A stretch of 64,000 bases of DNA, from positions 995,001 to 1,059,000 of the forward strand of contig NC_016027.1 in assembly GCF_000182745.2 (NCBI RefSeq), given 5' to 3'. Below, in pieces: positions 19,651 through 31,310 of this stretch (the stretch's first letter is position 1; every line of letters begins with the position of its first letter). The position numbers and the translations under genes were made by a program. The stretch is from Komagataeibacter medellinensis NBRC 3288 (lineage in GTDB: Bacteria > Pseudomonadota > Alphaproteobacteria > Acetobacterales > Acetobacteraceae). Under the pieces are notes generated by a model. It saw only the letters and a program-made list of their open reading frames with translations, made no database searches and was not told where the DNA came from.

Positions 19651-20672
19651 CAGCCTGCTCCTCCGGGCAGAAGGCCCGTTACCATCAGGAAACCCGCGCT
19701 CAACACCATCCATGCCAGCGAGAACGGCAGGAATACTTTCCAGCCCAGCCGCATGAGCTGGTCGTAGCGGTAGCGGGGAAATGTCGCGCGCACCCAGATA
19801 AACACGAACAGGCAGAACAGGATCTTGGCGATCAGCCACAAAGGCCCCGGTATCCATGTAAAGGGCGCGATCCCCAGCGGGGGCAACCACCCACCCAGGA
19901 ACAGGATACTGACCATGCCCGACATCAGGAACATGTTCGCGTATTCACCCAAAAAGAACAGGCCGAACGCAAGGGCCGAATATTCGACAAAGAAGCCCGC
20001 CACCAGTTCGCTCTCGCCTTCTGGCAGATCGAAAGGAGCACGATTGGTCTCGGCCAGTGCGGAGATGAAAAACACGATGAACATCGGGAACATGGGCAGG
20101 CAGAACCACACGTGGCGCTGCGCCAGCACGATGTCATTGAGGTTGAGACTGCCCACCGCCAACAGCACCGACACGATCACCAGCCCGATCGAGACCTCGT
20201 ACGACACCATCTGCGCGGCCGACCGCAGGCCACCAAGGAAGGCATATTTGGAATTGGACGCCCACCCCGCGATCAGCATGCCGTAAACACCAAGTGACGA
20301 GATGGCCAGCAGGTACAGGATGCCCACATTGATGTTGGCAATGGCCAGCCCGTTACCGGTGGGAATAACTGCCCATGCGATCATGGCGAGCGAGAAGGTC
20401 AGGAACGGAGCGAACAGGAACAGCATCCGGTTTGCACCCGCCGGGATGACCGTCTCCTTGGTCAGCATCTTGATCGCATCGGCAAAAGCCTGCAGCACGC
20501 CGAACGGGCCGTTCACGTTCGGCCCCTTGCGCAACTGCATGGCGGCCATCACCTTGCGCTCGGCCAGCGTCAGATATGCTACCCCCAGCAGCAGCGGCAC
20601 CAGTACCGCCAGTGATTCCAGCACGATCAGCAGGATCTGACCCAGCGTGGTATGAAAGAAGAAATCCGCCAT
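19650..20672 (-). CDS. nuoH: NADH-quinone oxidoreductase subunit H
   Basis: 340-residue membrane subunit next to the quinone site, with eight TM helices. Family blocks present are [33 protein letters not shown] (split across the first loop), the acidic loop [20 protein letters not shown] and [30 protein letters not shown] at 20672, four bases behind nuoG, is taken as the start. Confidence 0.97.
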   Translation of the reverse strand: MADFFFHTTLGQILLIVLESLAVLVPLLLGVAYLTLAERKVMAAMQLRKGPNVNGPFGVLQAFADAIKMLTKETVIPAGANRMLFLFAPFLTFSLAMIAWAVIPTGNGLAIANINVGILYLLAISSLGVYGMLIAGWASNSKYAFLGGLRSAAQMVSYEVSIGLVIVSVLLAVGSLNLNDIVLAQRHVWFCLPMFPMFIVFFISALAETNRAPFDLPEGESELVAGFFVEYSALAFGLFFLGEYANMFLMSGMVSILFLGGWLPPLGIAPFTWIPGPLWLIAKILFCLFVFIWVRATFPRYRYDQLMRLGWKVFLPFSLAWMVLSAGFLMVTGLLPGGAG

Positions 20673-20676
20673 GGTC

Positions 20677-22743
20677 CTACTCCGCCGCCTGGTTTGCGGG
20701 GTGCACGTAAATCCCCGAACAGGTTTCCATTGTGGGACTTGCGCGACACACCGCATGGGTCAGGTAATAATCGGCAATGACCGGCTGGAACGCATCTGCC
20801 GCCACCGGCGTGGCACCCGCCTGCGGTCCCGTGGTGTCGGATGTGCCAAGGCGCGTCCACCGTACCTGACCGAATACGGGGTTGGCACGCACCATGCGCG
20901 CGCGCAGCGCATCAATTGTATCATAAGGCAGCTTGTGGCCCACCACTTCGGAGAAGGCACGTAGGATACGCCAGTCCTCCCGCGCATCGCCGGGAGGCAT
21001 GACCGCGCGGAAAGCCTGCTGCACACGGCCTTCGGTATTGGTGTAGGTGCCCGGCTTTTCGGCATAGAGCGTACCAGGCAGGATCACATCGGCCCGCGCG
21101 GCCCCCGCATCGCCATGATGGCCCTGGTAAACCACAAAGGTTTCCTGTCCAATGCGCCCGGTGGGAAACTCATCCGCCCCCAGCAGCCACAGCACGTCCA
21201 CCCCGCCATCCAGCATGCCGGCAACGTCACGCCCCCCGGCGCCCGGCACCAGGCCAAGGTCCAGCCCGGCCACGCGACTTGCTGCCGTATGCAGCACATT
21301 AAAGCCATGCCAGTCCGTGCCAATCGCGCCGACCTGAACAGCCAGATCCCAGCACGCGCGCGCAATGGCCAGACCATCCGGCCGGGTCAGCGCGCCATGA
21401 CCGACAATGACCATAGGCTTCTTCGCGTTCTTCAGCACTTCCGCAAAAGGCAGGTCACCTGCGGCAAGCCTTGCCAACACATCCGGCCCCTCGCCCAACA
21501 TTTCGGCAGCGTAAGTGGGGTCGGCATTGGGGGCACCGATCATGGCGATGGGAAAGCCACCGCGCCCCGCCCCCACAAAACGCTTGCGGATACGCGCATT
21601 GAGCACCGGCGCTTCCTGCCGGGGAATGGAGCCTACGATCAGCAGGGCATCCGCATCTTCAATACCGGTAATGCCGGTATTGAAGGTGTAGAAATCACGC
21701 CGCGAAACATCGTACTGCGCCCCATCCTGCCGGCAGTCGATGTTGGATGAGCCGAGTGCCGCCATCAGGTCCTTCAGCGCCATCATGCTCTCGGCATCGC
21801 ACATATCACCCGCAATCGCGCCGATCCGGTCGCCCGGCATGCCTTTGAAACGGGTTGCGATGGTTGCAAACGCATCCTGCCAGCTTGCGGGTTGCAGCTT
21901 GCCATCCACCCGGATCCAGGGACGGTCAAGGCGGCGACGACGGAAGCCATCGACCACAAAGCGCCCCTTGTCGGCCAGCCATTCCTCGTTCACCTCGTCA
22001 TTGATGCGCGGCGTAATGCGCAGCACGGAGGCGCCACGGGCCTGCATGACGATGTTGGTGCCCACCGCGTCGCATACATCAATCGAGTCCGTGCGCTTGA
22101 GTTCCCATGGCCGGGCGCTGAAGGCGTAGGGCTGCGATGTCAGCGCCCCCACGGGGCAGATATCGATCAGGTTGCCCGACAGTTCGGATGTCAGCGCCTT
22201 TTCGACATAATTGGTGATTTCAAGGTTTTCACCGCGTGAGACGCCACCCAGTTCGGGCACACCCGCCACCTCGGTAGAAAATCGGATGCAGCGCGTGCAC
22301 TGGATGCAGCGCGTCATGACCGTCTTGACCAGCGGGCCAAGATACTTGTCGGTCACCGCGCGCTTGTTCTCGTGGTAGCGGGAATGGTCCGCGCCGTAGC
22401 CAAAGGCCTGGTCCTGCAGGTCGCACTCACCACCCTGGTCACAGATGGGGCAGTCCAGCGGATGATTGATGAGCAGGAACTCCATCACCGCACGGCGCGC
22501 ACGGCGCACGACCTCGGTATCGGTGAAGATCTGCATCCCCTCCCCGATCGGGAAGCCGCAGGATGCCACCGGCTTGCGCCCGCCCGAGACCTCGACCAGG
22601 CACATCCGGCAGTTGCCCGCCACCGACAGGCGTTCATGATAACAGAAACGCGGTATTTCCTTGCCCGCCGCCTCACACGCCTGTAGCGCGGACGAACCGG
22701 CTGCGACGTCTACCGGAATACCGTCAACGGTTACTTTTACCAC
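20677..22743 (-). CDS. nuoG: NADH-quinone oxidoreductase subunit G
   Basis: 688-residue Fe-S subunit of the N-module. The N-terminal ferredoxin-like [2Fe-2S] site ([15 protein letters not shown]), the His-ligated cluster region ([19 protein letters not shown]) and the [10 protein letters not shown] [4Fe-4S] site are present. A molybdopterin oxidoreductase-like domain fills the rest. Length matches alphaproteobacterial NuoG (about 690) and is shorter than the E. coli 908-residue form. Starts 5 bases after nuoF. Confidence 0.97.
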   Translation of the reverse strand: MVKVTVDGIPVDVAAGSSALQACEAAGKEIPRFCYHERLSVAGNCRMCLVEVSGGRKPVASCGFPIGEGMQIFTDTEVVRRARRAVMEFLLINHPLDCPICDQGGECDLQDQAFGYGADHSRYHENKRAVTDKYLGPLVKTVMTRCIQCTRCIRFSTEVAGVPELGGVSRGENLEITNYVEKALTSELSGNLIDICPVGALTSQPYAFSARPWELKRTDSIDVCDAVGTNIVMQARGASVLRITPRINDEVNEEWLADKGRFVVDGFRRRRLDRPWIRVDGKLQPASWQDAFATIATRFKGMPGDRIGAIAGDMCDAESMMALKDLMAALGSSNIDCRQDGAQYDVSRRDFYTFNTGITGIEDADALLIVGSIPRQEAPVLNARIRKRFVGAGRGGFPIAMIGAPNADPTYAAEMLGEGPDVLARLAAGDLPFAEVLKNAKKPMVIVGHGALTRPDGLAIARACWDLAVQVGAIGTDWHGFNVLHTAASRVAGLDLGLVPGAGGRDVAGMLDGGVDVLWLLGADEFPTGRIGQETFVVYQGHHGDAGAARADVILPGTLYAEKPGTYTNTEGRVQQAFRAVMPPGDAREDWRILRAFSEVVGHKLPYDTIDALRARMVRANPVFGQVRWTRLGTSDTTGPQAGATPVAADAFQPVIADYYLTHAVCRASPTMETCSGIYVHPANQAAE

Positions 22744-22748
22744 TGTTC

Positions 22749-24074
22749 CTACTCCGCCGCTTCAACCAGGCCCGCCGGCACCTGCACGGTACGGCTGCCC
22801 CCATGCGCTGCCTTGTAGGCGCGGATGCGTTCTTCCATAACCGGGCGGAAACGGCGGATCAGCCCCTGTATCGGCCATGCCGCCGCATCGCCCAGCGCGC
22901 AGATCGTGTGGCCTTCCACCTGCCGGGTCACCTGTTCGAGCATGTCGATTTCCTCGATTTCCGCCCGCCCCTGCACCATCCGGTCCATGATGCGCATCAT
23001 CCAGCCCGTCCCCTCGCGACACGGCGTGCACTGACCACAGCTTTCATGCTTGAAGAATTTCGAGAACCGGGCGATCGCCGCGATAATGTCGGTGGATTTG
23101 TCCATCACGATCATGCAACCGGTGCCAAGGCCCGACCCTTCGGCGCGCAGGCTGTCGTAATCCATCAATACGCTCTCGCACACATCGCGCGGCAGCATGG
23201 GCACCGAACAGCCACCGGGAATGACAGCCAGCAGATTGTCCCACCCGCCACGCACACCACCGCCATGCTTTTCAATCAGTTCGCGCATCGGCACGCCAAG
23301 CTCTTCTTCAAACACGCATGGCGTGTTGACGTGGCCCGATATGGCCATAAGCTTGGTGCCTGCGTTATTGGGGCGTCCCAGCCCCGAAAACCATGCAGCA
23401 CCCCGGCGCAGGATGGTGGCGGATACGGCAATACTTTCCACATTATTGACCGTGGTGGGGCAACCATACAGCCCCATCGCCGCCGGGAAAGGCGGCTTCA
23501 TGCGCGGCTGGCCCTTTTTACCTTCAAGGCTTTCCAGCAGGGCGGTTTCCTCGCCGCATATGTAAGCTCCAGCGCCCCGGTGGATGTAGAAATCGAAATC
23601 CCAGCCTGAGCCGCAGGCGTTCTTGCCGATCAGACCCGCCGCGTAAGCCTCGTCAATGGCGTGCTGGAGGTGCATCGCCTCGTTATAGAACTCGCCACGG
23701 ATGTAGATATAGGCCGCATGCGCCCCCATGGCGAAGGAGGCGATCAGCGCGCTTTCCACCAGCTTGTGCGGATCATGGCGCAGGATCTCGCGGTCCTTGC
23801 AGGTGCCAGGTTCTGATTCATCGCCATTGATAACGAGGTAGTGCGGCCGCCCGTCGTTCTTTTTTGGCATGAACGACCATTTGACGCCGGTGGGGAAGCC
23901 CGCACCACCGCGCCCACGCAGGCCGGATGCCTTCATCTCATTAATGATGGCATCGCGCCCGCGCGCCAGTATGTCCGCCGTACCGTCCCAGTCGCCACGG
24001 GCGCGGGCACCGGCCAGCATCCAGTCATTCTGGCCATACAGGTTGGTGAAGATGCGGTCCTTGTCCTGCAACAT
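22749..24074 (-). CDS. nuoF: NADH-quinone oxidoreductase subunit F (NADH and FMN binding)
   Basis: 441-residue subunit that oxidises [17 protein letters not shown] and the following [17 protein letters not shown] block bind NADH and [18 protein letters not shown] with the downstream [12 protein letters not shown] cysteine coordinates cluster N3. The ATG at 24074 lies five bases behind the nuoE stop. Contained in the uninterrupted nuo transcript. Confidence 0.97.
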   Translation of the reverse strand: MLQDKDRIFTNLYGQNDWMLAGARARGDWDGTADILARGRDAIINEMKASGLRGRGGAGFPTGVKWSFMPKKNDGRPHYLVINGDESEPGTCKDREILRHDPHKLVESALIASFAMGAHAAYIYIRGEFYNEAMHLQHAIDEAYAAGLIGKNACGSGWDFDFYIHRGAGAYICGEETALLESLEGKKGQPRMKPPFPAAMGLYGCPTTVNNVESIAVSATILRRGAAWFSGLGRPNNAGTKLMAISGHVNTPCVFEEELGVPMRELIEKHGGGVRGGWDNLLAVIPGGCSVPMLPRDVCESVLMDYDSLRAEGSGLGTGCMIVMDKSTDIIAAIARFSKFFKHESCGQCTPCREGTGWMMRIMDRMVQGRAEIEEIDMLEQVTRQVEGHTICALGDAAAWPIQGLIRRFRPVMEERIRAYKAAHGGSRTVQVPAGLVEAAE

Positions 24075-24079
24075 GTTCC

Positions 24080-24739
24080 CTACCCCTGTCCCTGCGGCTT
24101 CTGTGTCGCGTCTTCCACCAGCACCTTGCGCCCGCCTGCGGGGGCAGAGTTCAGGCGGTCGATGGTGGGACCGGGCGCGGGGCGTTCGCCGCGTTTAAGG
24201 GCCGCGATCAACGCCTCCGTACGCGGGCCGTCCAGATCCTCGTAGTAATCATCATCCACCTGCAGGATCGGGGCATTGGCACAGGCGCCAAGGCATTCGA
24301 CCTCCGTCAGGGTGAACAGGCCATCTGCACTGGTCTCGCCAAATGCCCTGATACCCGTCGCCGCTTTGCATGCCGCCGTCACATCATCCGAACCGCGCAG
24401 CCAGCACGATGTGGTGGTGCAGACCTGCAGGTGGTAGCGGCCAATCGGCTTGGTGTTGAACATCAGGTAAAAGGTCGCGACTTCGTATACCCGGATCGGG
24501 GCCATTTCCAGACGTGCCGCCACTACATCCATGGCCACGCGGGGGATCCAGGCGCTGCCGGTCTGGCGGCCCATCTGCTTCTGCACCACATAAAGCAGGG
24601 GCAGCACGCCACTGGCCTTACGCTCGGGCGGATATTTGGCAAGGATGGTCGCGATCTGCTGCTCGCTCTCGTCATCGAATGCGAAATGGGTGGGTTCCAC
24701 GCCATCAGGCGCGTTGGGTTGGACGGACATGTCGGTCAC
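24080..24739 (-). CDS. nuoE: NADH-quinone oxidoreductase subunit E
   Basis: 219-residue thioredoxin-like [2Fe-2S] subunit. The four cluster cysteines are in [11 protein letters not shown] and [31 protein letters not shown] is the family helix bundle. The frame opens with a GTG at 24739 whose last bases overlap the nuoD stop (GTGA). An ATG three codons later ([10 protein letters not shown], 24730) is an equally possible start. The tail after the Fe-S domain ends [15 protein letters not shown]. Confidence 0.95.
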   Translation of the reverse strand: MTDMSVQPNAPDGVEPTHFAFDDESEQQIATILAKYPPERKASGVLPLLYVVQKQMGRQTGSAWIPRVAMDVVAARLEMAPIRVYEVATFYLMFNTKPIGRYHLQVCTTTSCWLRGSDDVTAACKAATGIRAFGETSADGLFTLTEVECLGACANAPILQVDDDYYEDLDGPRTEALIAALKRGERPAPGPTIDRLNSAPAGGRKVLVEDATQKPQGQG

Positions 24740-25992
24740 CTGTCAATCTCGCCAAATACCAGATCGAGCGACCCGATAATGGCCACGGCATCCGCCAGCA
24801 TGTGCCGGCGCGACATCTCGTCGATTGCCTGGAGATGGGAAAAACCCGTAGGCCGGATCTTGCAGCGATACGGCCGGTTGCTGCCATCGGCCACCAGGTA
24901 CACACCGAACTCCCCCTTGGGCGTTTCGGTCACGGTGTAAGTTGCGCCCGGCGGCACGTGATAGCCTTCGGTAAACAGCTTGAAGTGATGGATCAGCGCT
25001 TCCATCGAGCGCTTCATTTCCCGGCGCGGCGGCGGCGTGATCTTGTGATCCTGCACCTTCACCGGGCCAGGGCGGATCTGTTCAAGGCACTGGTTGACGA
25101 TCTTTACGCTCTCGCGCATCTCGGCAACGCGGATCAGGTAGCGGTCATAACAGTCACCCTGACGACCCACTGGCACGTTGAATTCCACCTTGTGGTAATT
25201 GTCATAGGGCTGGCTGCGCCGCAGGTCCCATGGCACGCCCGATGCCCGCAGGCACGGACCGCTGAAGCCCCAGGCCAGCGCCTGTTCAGTCGTGAAAACA
25301 CCAATGCCCACCGTACGCTGTTTCCAGATGCGGTTATTGGTCAGCAGGGATTCAAGGTCATCAATCCATTTGGGGAAGGTGTGTGCCCAGTCAGCAATGC
25401 GTTCCTCCAACCCGGCGGGCAGGTCCCGCGCCACCCCGCCGGGGCGGACGTAATTGGCATGGAAGCGCGCGCCGGATGCGGCCTCGTAGAACTCGATCAG
25501 CTTTTCGCGTTCCTCATACCCCCATAGCGCGGGTGTCAGCGCCCCGCAGTCCAGCCCGAATGATGTCAGGTTGAGGATATGGTTCAAGATGCGCGTGATC
25601 TCGGCAAACATGACCCGGATCCACTTCGCGCGTTCCGGGGCCTCAATGCCCAGCAGCTTTTCCACCGCCAGCGCGAATGCCTGCTCCTCGCACATGGGCG
25701 AGACGTAATCGAGGCGGTCAAAATACGGTAGCGCCTTGGGATACGTCTTGTACTCGATCAGTTTTTCCGTGCCGCGATGCAGCAGGCCGACATGGGGAAT
25801 GGCACGGGCGACGACCTCGCCCTCCATTTCCAACACCAAGCGCAGCACCCCGTGGGCGGAAGGATGCTGGGGACCGAAGTTCAGCGCGTGGGAGTCAATT
25901 TCCACCACATGGCGCTTGACCTCGCCATCCGTCTCCTCGGGCAGCAGGCTGTCAGGTATGTCCGTATCGCTACGAAGGGTTACGTCGCTCAT
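24736..25992 (-). CDS. nuoD: NADH-quinone oxidoreductase subunit D (49-kDa type)
   Basis: 418-residue subunit lining the quinone cavity with Nuo[24 protein letters not shown] holds the conserved His of the quinone loop. [24 protein letters not shown] and the C-terminal [34 protein letters not shown] are family hallmarks. It is separate from nuoC, unlike the fused E. coli nuoCD. Confidence 0.97.
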   Translation of the reverse strand: MSDVTLRSDTDIPDSLLPEETDGEVKRHVVEIDSHALNFGPQHPSAHGVLRLVLEMEGEVVARAIPHVGLLHRGTEKLIEYKTYPKALPYFDRLDYVSPMCEEQAFALAVEKLLGIEAPERAKWIRVMFAEITRILNHILNLTSFGLDCGALTPALWGYEEREKLIEFYEAASGARFHANYVRPGGVARDLPAGLEERIADWAHTFPKWIDDLESLLTNNRIWKQRTVGIGVFTTEQALAWGFSGPCLRASGVPWDLRRSQPYDNYHKVEFNVPVGRQGDCYDRYLIRVAEMRESVKIVNQCLEQIRPGPVKVQDHKITPPPRREMKRSMEALIHHFKLFTEGYHVPPGATYTVTETPKGEFGVYLVADGSNRPYRCKIRPTGFSHLQAIDEMSRRHMLADAVAIIGSLDLVFGEIDR

Positions 25993-25999
25993 CTGTCGC

Positions 26000-26674
26000 C
26001 TATCCCTGTCGTTTCATGTCCTGGCGGGCGGCATGTGCCTTTTCATCGCCCGGCAGGGTCAGGATGCCTTCCCATGGGGATTCAAAATCGAAATTGCGGA
26101 AATCCTGCACCAGGTTGACCGGGCCATAGACAACCTGCCGCCGTTCCTCGTCGTATCGCAGTTCGACATAGCCGGTCAGTGGGAAGTCCTTGCGCAGCGG
26201 GTGGCCCTCGAACCCGTAGTCGGTCAGGATACGACGCAGGTCCGGCTGGTCGGTAAACAGAATACCGAACAGATCGTAGGCTTCACGCTCCCACCATGTG
26301 GCTGCGGGCCAGAGCTGGTGCACCGACGGGACAGGCGCCGTCTCGTCCGTGGTCACGATCACACGAATGCGGTGGTTATGGGTAACGGATAACAGGTTGT
26401 AGACCACATCAAACCGCTCAGCGCGTTCGGGGAAATCCACGCCGCATATGTCCATCACCTGCTGGCAGGCATAACGCGGGTCATCGCGCAACATGGACAT
26501 GAGCGGCAGGAGCCGGTCGCGCGTAGTCCGCACTACCAGTTCCCCCTTCTCGATACTGGCGGAAATGACACCGGGCACGGAAGCGGAAAGACGGAAGGCA
26601 ATGACCCCCAGGCCGCCCGGCACCGCGCGCGAAAGTTCCCCGGCACCCGGGGGTGTGTTTGCTGACTCAGCCAC
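26000..26674 (-). CDS. nuoC: NADH-quinone oxidoreductase subunit C (30-kDa type)
   Basis: 224-residue peripheral subunit. The family signature [22 protein letters not shown] and the following [27 protein letters not shown] are present. It starts with ATG at 26674, overlapping the nuoB end by 8 bases, and is followed by nuoD after 7 bases. An N-terminal Ala/Pro/Gly-rich stretch (about 20 residues) precedes the conserved domain. Confidence 0.96.
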   Translation of the reverse strand: MAESANTPPGAGELSRAVPGGLGVIAFRLSASVPGVISASIEKGELVVRTTRDRLLPLMSMLRDDPRYACQQVMDICGVDFPERAERFDVVYNLLSVTHNHRIRVIVTTDETAPVPSVHQLWPAATWWEREAYDLFGILFTDQPDLRRILTDYGFEGHPLRKDFPLTGYVELRYDEERRQVVYGPVNLVQDFRNFDFESPWEGILTLPGDEKAHAARQDMKRQG

Positions 26675-27245
26675 GACGGATGGTCCCTGTCCTGCGGATT
26701 TTCTTCTGCAGTTGCAGAATGCCGTATATCAACGCCTCCGCCGTGGGGGGGCAGCCGGGCACATATACATCCACTGGCACAATGCGATCACACCCGCGCA
26801 CGACAGAATAGGAATAGTGGTAATACCCGCCGCCATTGGCACATGACCCCATGGAAATGACCCAGCGCGGCTCAGCCATCTGGTCGTAAACCCGGCGCAG
26901 GGCGGGTGCCATCTTGTTGGTCAGCGTGCCCGCCACGATCATCACATCCGACTGCCGCGGCGAACCGCGCGGGATGATGCCCATGCGGTCCAGATCATAG
27001 CGCGGCATGTAGGCGTGGATCATCTCGACCGCGCAGCACGCCAGCCCGAAGGACATGGGCCACAGGCTACCCGTGCGGCCCCAGTTGACCAGCTTGTCCA
27101 GGTTCGCGACGACAAAGCCCTTTTCGGTAATCTCGCCGGTCACGCCCTTGATCACGGCATCCTGCTCTGCGCCCGGGGGCAGCATTTCCCGGTTCCAGGC
27201 GATACTGTCCGCCGGCCGCCCCGTGCCGGGTGTGTCATTGGCCAT
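26667..27245 (-). CDS. nuoB: NADH-quinone oxidoreductase subunit B
   Basis: 192-residue subunit binding cluster N2, the electron donor to quinone. The tandem cysteines (GLACCAVEM), [19 protein letters not shown] and [19 protein letters not shown] provide all four ligands. [28 protein letters not shown] lies between. About 30 residues precede the conserved domain. Starts at ATG 27245, 24 bases after nuoA. Confidence 0.97.
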   Translation of the reverse strand: MANDTPGTGRPADSIAWNREMLPPGAEQDAVIKGVTGEITEKGFVVANLDKLVNWGRTGSLWPMSFGLACCAVEMIHAYMPRYDLDRMGIIPRGSPRQSDVMIVAGTLTNKMAPALRRVYDQMAEPRWVISMGSCANGGGYYHYSYSVVRGCDRIVPVDVYVPGCPPTAEALIYGILQLQKKIRRTGTIRRG

Positions 27246-27269
27246 TGCTGCGCCCTTCCCTTGTCATGC

Positions 27270-27635
27270 TCAATCCCAGTCCAGCGCGCCCTTGCTCCAT
27301 TCGTAAATGAAGCCGACGACCAGAACGCCGAGGAAACCCATCATGGACGCAAAGCCGAACCACCCGATCCGTGACAGGCTCAATGCCCACGGAAACAGGA
27401 AGGCGACCTCCAGGTCGAAAATGATGAACAGGATCGCAACCAGATAAAAGCGCACGTCAAAGCGATGACGCGCATCATCAAACGCCTCGAAACCACATTC
27501 ATAGGCGGACGTTTTCTCCGCATAGGGTTTCTGGTGACCAAACAGCAACGAACTGCCCAGCATGGCCCCCGCGATCACCACAGCAATGCACCCGAATATG
27601 AGAACGGGCAAATAATCAGCGATAACGGAATGCAT
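27270..27635 (-). CDS. nuoA: NADH-quinone oxidoreductase subunit A
   Basis: 121-residue membrane subunit with three TM helices, the first gene of the nuo operon. [36 protein letters not shown] contains the conserved Cys loop and the intramembrane acidic residues. The start [11 protein letters not shown] at 27635 is preferred over an in-frame TTG 15 bases upstream. The leader upstream of it must carry the nuo promoter. Confidence 0.96.
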   Translation of the reverse strand: MHSVIADYLPVLIFGCIAVVIAGAMLGSSLLFGHQKPYAEKTSAYECGFEAFDDARHRFDVRFYLVAILFIIFDLEVAFLFPWALSLSRIGWFGFASMMGFLGVLVVGFIYEWSKGALDWD

Positions 27636-27857
27636 CTTCCGTGTTCCCAACCTGTTAATCAGCCATCCGCCGTCGTTATCGACTTGTCCGTGGCTTTCAG
27701 GATGCTAGCCCCAACATTGGGCAGGGAACAGTTACTTAACGGCGTTCCTGCAGGAACATTACTGTGAGGAGGCCGTACAGGACCAAATTCGTCAATATTA
27801 CGTGACCATTACTTACACGCCACAGTTTGTTGTTCTCATTTTTTCGTGTGAACCAGG
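27636..27857 (-). promoter_or_regulatory. nuo operon leader with a 14-bp perfect palindrome at 27744-27757
   Basis: About 220 bases between the tRNA terminator and nuoA. GTTCCTGCAGGAAC (27744-27757) is a perfect inverted repeat about 110 bases upstream of the nuoA start and is a candidate operator. Read leftward, a TTGACG (-35-like) occurs about 45 bases upstream of it, without a convincing -10 box. Confidence 0.4.
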
Positions 27858-27892
27858 CACAAAAAAACGCCAGTGCTGATGCATCTGGCGTT
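27858..27892 (-). terminator. Terminator of the tRNA-Val/tRNA-Asp transcript
   Basis: AACGCCAG / CTGGCGTT (27866-27892) forms an 8-bp stem. Read leftward it is followed by TTTTTTTGTGCC. It lies about 30 bases past tRNA-Asp. Confidence 0.85.
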
Positions 27893-27920
27893 ACCGACTT
27901 TGGCATAGATCTATGCCATA

Positions 27921-27997
<77 letters not shown>

Positions 27998-28038
27998 GTG
28001 GTGCATGTTCCTGCTACTATGACAGCATCAGGATAATA

Positions 28039-28113
28039 TGGTGGGCGATGACGGGATCGAACCGCCGACCCTCTCGGTGTAAACGAGATGCTCTACCGCT
28101 AAGCTAATCGCCC
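28039..28113 (-). tRNA. tRNA-Val (TAC)
   Basis: 75 bases with encoded CCA. Acceptor GGGCGAT/ATCGCCC, discriminator A, anticodon stem TCTCG/CGAGA around loop TTTACAC (TAC), and T arm GGCGGTTCGATCCCGTC. Cotranscribed with tRNA-Asp. Confidence 0.97.
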
Positions 28114-28134
28114 GCGCCCGTAGTAAGCGATTGT

Positions 28135-28178
28135 AAAAAAGGGGGCAACCCAAAAAATGGATTGCCCCCTCTTTTTTT
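28135..28178 (-). terminator. Terminator of hupB
   Basis: GGGGGCAA / TTGCCCCC (28141-28169) makes an 8-bp stem. Leftward it is followed by TTTTTT and rightward by TCTTTTTTT, so it can work in both directions. Lies 27 bases past the hupB stop. Confidence 0.85.
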
Positions 28179-28195
28179 CCTGACAGGAAATGGTC

Positions 28196-28483
28196 TTACT
28201 TACTGACCGCTTCCTTCAGGTTCTTGCCCGGCTTGAAACGCACGGACGTGGATGCCGGAATATCCAGCGGTTCACCCGTGCGGGGATTACGCCCCTTGGC
28301 TGCCTTGCGGGTTGCAGTCACGAACGTGCCGAAACCAACCAGACGGACTTCCTGCTTGCTGGCCAGCGCCTTTTCAATCGCACCGAAAACCGCATCAACC
28401 ACTTCGCCAGCCTTCGCCTTGGCCAGATCGGCTTCCTCGGCTACAGCAGCGACGAGTTCCTGCTTGTTAAGTGGCTTCTCCAT
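28196..28483 (-). CDS. hupB: DNA-binding protein HU
   Basis: 95-residue histone-like protein that bends DNA non-specifically. LNKQELVAAVAEEADLAKAKAGEVVDAVFGAIEKAL is the dimerisation helix pair. VRLVGFGTFVTATRKAAKGRNPRTGEPLDIP is the beta arm region. The start MEKPLNKQEL at 28483 has AAAGG about 7 bases upstream. It closes the tig-clpP-clpX-lon-hup cluster, as in many proteobacteria. A separate IHF alpha lies at 63434. Confidence 0.95.
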   Translation of the reverse strand: MEKPLNKQELVAAVAEEADLAKAKAGEVVDAVFGAIEKALASKQEVRLVGFGTFVTATRKAAKGRNPRTGEPLDIPASTSVRFKPGKNLKEAVSK

Positions 28484-28547
28484 TTTACGCCTTTCTTTAT
28501 ACTGTGCGCCTACGCAATCGTTCAAAAGTCGCGCCGCATTTCTGCAC

Positions 28548-28577
28548 GCACTATGCCGCTGTTTTTTCTCACGTCAA
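28548..28577 (-). promoter_or_regulatory. Candidate hupB promoter
   Basis: Read leftward, TTGACG (28577-28572) is followed after 17-18 bases by ATAGTG/TAGTGC, about 65 bases upstream of the hupB start. Spacing fits a housekeeping sigma promoter; the -10 match is only partial. Confidence 0.45.
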
Positions 28578-28589
28578 CCGACAGAATTC

Positions 28590-28620
28590 GGGGAATGACC
28601 GAGAAAATCCGTCATTCCCC
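28590..28620 (-). other. Strong hairpin between lon and hupB
   Basis: GGGGAATGAC / GTCATTCCCC is a perfect 10-bp stem with an 11-base loop. There is no T run on either side, so it is not a classical terminator. It could end lon transcripts with help or act as an mRNA processing or stability element. Confidence 0.55.
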
Positions 28621-28665
28621 TTCATCATGACAATTTTGCGACCCAGCACCTGCCCCGCAGGGCGG

Positions 28666-31152
28666 TCAATGGGTCAGTACGGGTGCCGCCTTGCCTTCTG
28701 GTGTGGCCGGTGCAACGGACTCCGTCCATTCAATCGGCTCGGGCTTGTGCACCAGCGCCTGCCCGATCACCTCATCCACATGGGCAACAGGCAGGATGGT
28801 CAGTGCCGATGTCACTACATCGGGAATATCCACCAGGTCTTTCTCGTTGTCCTTGGGAATAAAGATGGTGGTGAGTCCCGCACGATGCGCCGCCAGAAGC
28901 TTTTCCTTCAACCCACCAATCGGCAGCACGCGGCCACGCAGCGTGATTTCGCCCGTCATGCCCACTTCACGGCGCACCGGAATGCCCGTCATCACGCTCA
29001 CGATGGAAGTCGCCATGGCAATGCCGGCAGATGGCCCATCCTTGGGCGTGGCCCCTTCAGGCACATGCACATGCAGGTCACGCTTTTCAAACAGGTCGGG
29101 ACTGATGCCAAACGTCACGGCACGACTGCGGACATAGGACAGGGCGGCAGCGACACTTTCCTTCATCACATCCCCCAGCTTGCCGGTCAGCTTGATGTTG
29201 CCCTTGCCAGGCACCATCACGCTTTCGATGGTCAGGATTTCTCCACCCACCTCGGTCCATGCCAGCCCGGTCACGACTCCGACCATATCTTCCGACTCGG
29301 TCTCGCCATGGCGGAAGCGCTTCACGCCTGCATATTTTTCAAGGTTTTCAGCCGTGATCGCCACGCTCTTTGCCTTGCCTGTCACGATCTCGGTCACAGC
29401 CTTGCGGGCCAGTGTCGCGATTTCACGCTCCAGGTTACGCACGCCCGCTTCACGCGTGTAGCTGCGGATCAGTTCGCGCAGCGCATCATCCGATACCGAC
29501 CACTCACCCGGCTTGAGGTTGTTGGCTTCCGTCTGCTTGGTCAGCAGGTGGCGCTTGGCAATCTCGACCTTCTCGTCTTCGGTGTAGCCGGACAGGCGGA
29601 TGATCTCCATACGGTCCAGCAGCGGCTGGGGCATGTTCAGGCTGTTTGCCGTGGTGATGAACATCACATCCGACAGGTCGTAATCGACTTCCAGATAATG
29701 ATCGCCAAAGGTCGAATTCTGTTCGGGATCCAGCACCTCAAGCAGCGCGGAGGACGGATCGCCCCGCCAGTCAGCGCCCAGCTTGTCGATCTCATCAAGC
29801 AGGAACAGCGGATTTGAGGTCTTGGCCTTCTTCATCCCCTGAATGATCTTGCCGGGCATGGAGCCGATATAGGTGCGGCGATGGCCACGGATCTCGGCCT
29901 CGTCACGCATGCCACCAAGCGACATGCGGACATACTGCCGCCCCGTCGCCTTGGCGATGGACTTGGCCAGCGAGGTCTTGCCCACACCCGGCGGTCCCAC
30001 CAAGCACAGGATCGGCCCCTTCAGCTTCTGCGCGCGACTCTGTACCGCCAGATATTCGATGATGCGTTCCTTGACCTTCTCCAGACCATAATGGTCGGTA
30101 TCGAGCACCTTCTGGGCCTCGGTCAGATCATGGCGCACCTTGGAGCGCTTTTTCCACGGAATGCCCAGAATCCAGTCAAGGTAGTTGCGCACCACCGTCG
30201 ACTCGGCCGACATCGGGCTCATGGTCCGCAGCTTTTTCAGCTCGGTCACCGCCTTGTCGCGCGCTTCCTTGCTCAGTTTGGTCTTGGCAATCTTTTCTTC
30301 AAGCTCCGCGGTCTCGTCCTTGCCGTCTTCGCCTTCGCCCAGTTCCTTCTGGATCGCCTTGAGCTGTTCGTTGAGGTAGTACTCGCGCTGCGTCTTTTCC
30401 ATCTGCCGCTTCACGCGGTTACGGATGCGCTTTTCCACCTGCAGCACGCCGATCTCGGCTTCCATATGAGCAAAAACCCGCTCCAGACGCGCATTCACGT
30501 CCTGGATTTCAAGGATTTCCTGCTTTTCGGGAATTTTCAGGTTCAGATGGCTGGCGATGGTGTCCGCAAGCTTCGACAGGTCATCAATCTGGTTGAGCGA
30601 GACCAGCACCTCGGGCGCGATCTTCTTGTTCAGCTTGATGTATTGCTCGAACTGGCCAATCAGCGTGCGGCCAATGGCCTCGGCTTCCTTCCCGTCGGTT
30701 TCCTGCTCCGGCACATCCTCGATCTCGGCCTCGAAATGGCCGTCAACCTCATGCAGCGCGGTGATGTGGGCACGACGCCCCCCTTCAACCAGCACCTTGA
30801 CCGTACCGTCGGGCAGCTTGAGCAACTGCAGGATGGTGGAAACCGTACCATAACGGTAAATATCGCCGGGTGCTGGGTCATCCTGCGCCGCGTTCTTCTG
30901 TGCCACCAGCAGGATCTGCTTGTCACTGCGGGTTACAGCTTCCAGTGCGCGGACGGATTTTTCGCGCCCCACGAACAGCGGCACGATCATATGCGGGAAA
31001 ACCACGATGTCGCGCAGCGGCAGAACAGCAATGGTATCCTGTCCGCTGCCGGTTTCCTCCGTCCCGTGCGTGGCCGCGACCGGGGCTGCCGCCTTGGTGT
31101 TATCCATGTCGCTGCCTTCCGGCACGGGATTCAGTCTGTCAGTTTTTGACAT
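28666..31152 (-). CDS. lon: ATP-dependent Lon protease
   Basis: 828-residue AAA+ serine protease degrading damaged and regulatory proteins. The N-terminal LON substrate domain begins [25 protein letters not shown]. Walker [10 protein letters not shown] lies near residue 383. The Ser/Lys dyad is in [11 protein letters not shown] (Ser about 705) and [14 protein letters not shown] (Lys about 748). The ATG at 31152 has GGAGG 13 bases upstream; the internal ATG at MDNTKAAAP (31107) has a better placed GGAAGG and may be the real start. Lies behind clpX after a 158-base gap, so it may also have its own promoter. Confidence 0.96.
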   Translation of the reverse strand: MSKTDRLNPVPEGSDMDNTKAAAPVAATHGTEETGSGQDTIAVLPLRDIVVFPHMIVPLFVGREKSVRALEAVTRSDKQILLVAQKNAAQDDPAPGDIYRYGTVSTILQLLKLPDGTVKVLVEGGRRAHITALHEVDGHFEAEIEDVPEQETDGKEAEAIGRTLIGQFEQYIKLNKKIAPEVLVSLNQIDDLSKLADTIASHLNLKIPEKQEILEIQDVNARLERVFAHMEAEIGVLQVEKRIRNRVKRQMEKTQREYYLNEQLKAIQKELGEGEDGKDETAELEEKIAKTKLSKEARDKAVTELKKLRTMSPMSAESTVVRNYLDWILGIPWKKRSKVRHDLTEAQKVLDTDHYGLEKVKERIIEYLAVQSRAQKLKGPILCLVGPPGVGKTSLAKSIAKATGRQYVRMSLGGMRDEAEIRGHRRTYIGSMPGKIIQGMKKAKTSNPLFLLDEIDKLGADWRGDPSSALLEVLDPEQNSTFGDHYLEVDYDLSDVMFITTANSLNMPQPLLDRMEIIRLSGYTEDEKVEIAKRHLLTKQTEANNLKPGEWSVSDDALRELIRSYTREAGVRNLEREIATLARKAVTEIVTGKAKSVAITAENLEKYAGVKRFRHGETESEDMVGVVTGLAWTEVGGEILTIESVMVPGKGNIKLTGKLGDVMKESVAAALSYVRSRAVTFGISPDLFEKRDLHVHVPEGATPKDGPSAGIAMATSIVSVMTGIPVRREVGMTGEITLRGRVLPIGGLKEKLLAAHRAGLTTIFIPKDNEKDLVDIPDVVTSALTILPVAHVDEVIGQALVHKPEPIEWTESVAPATPEGKAAPVLTH

Positions 31153-31310
31153 GTTGTTTTTGACCTCCTGATGGACGATCCCGGACGGGCACCCACATGT
31201 GGCCTGCCCATCCGTTGCGCCGCATATGCGACAACTTCACTTCATGTTGTCACGACGCCCCACCATCACAAGTCCGGTGGTAATAATTCGGCGTGAACCC
31301 GGCCCGTTAC

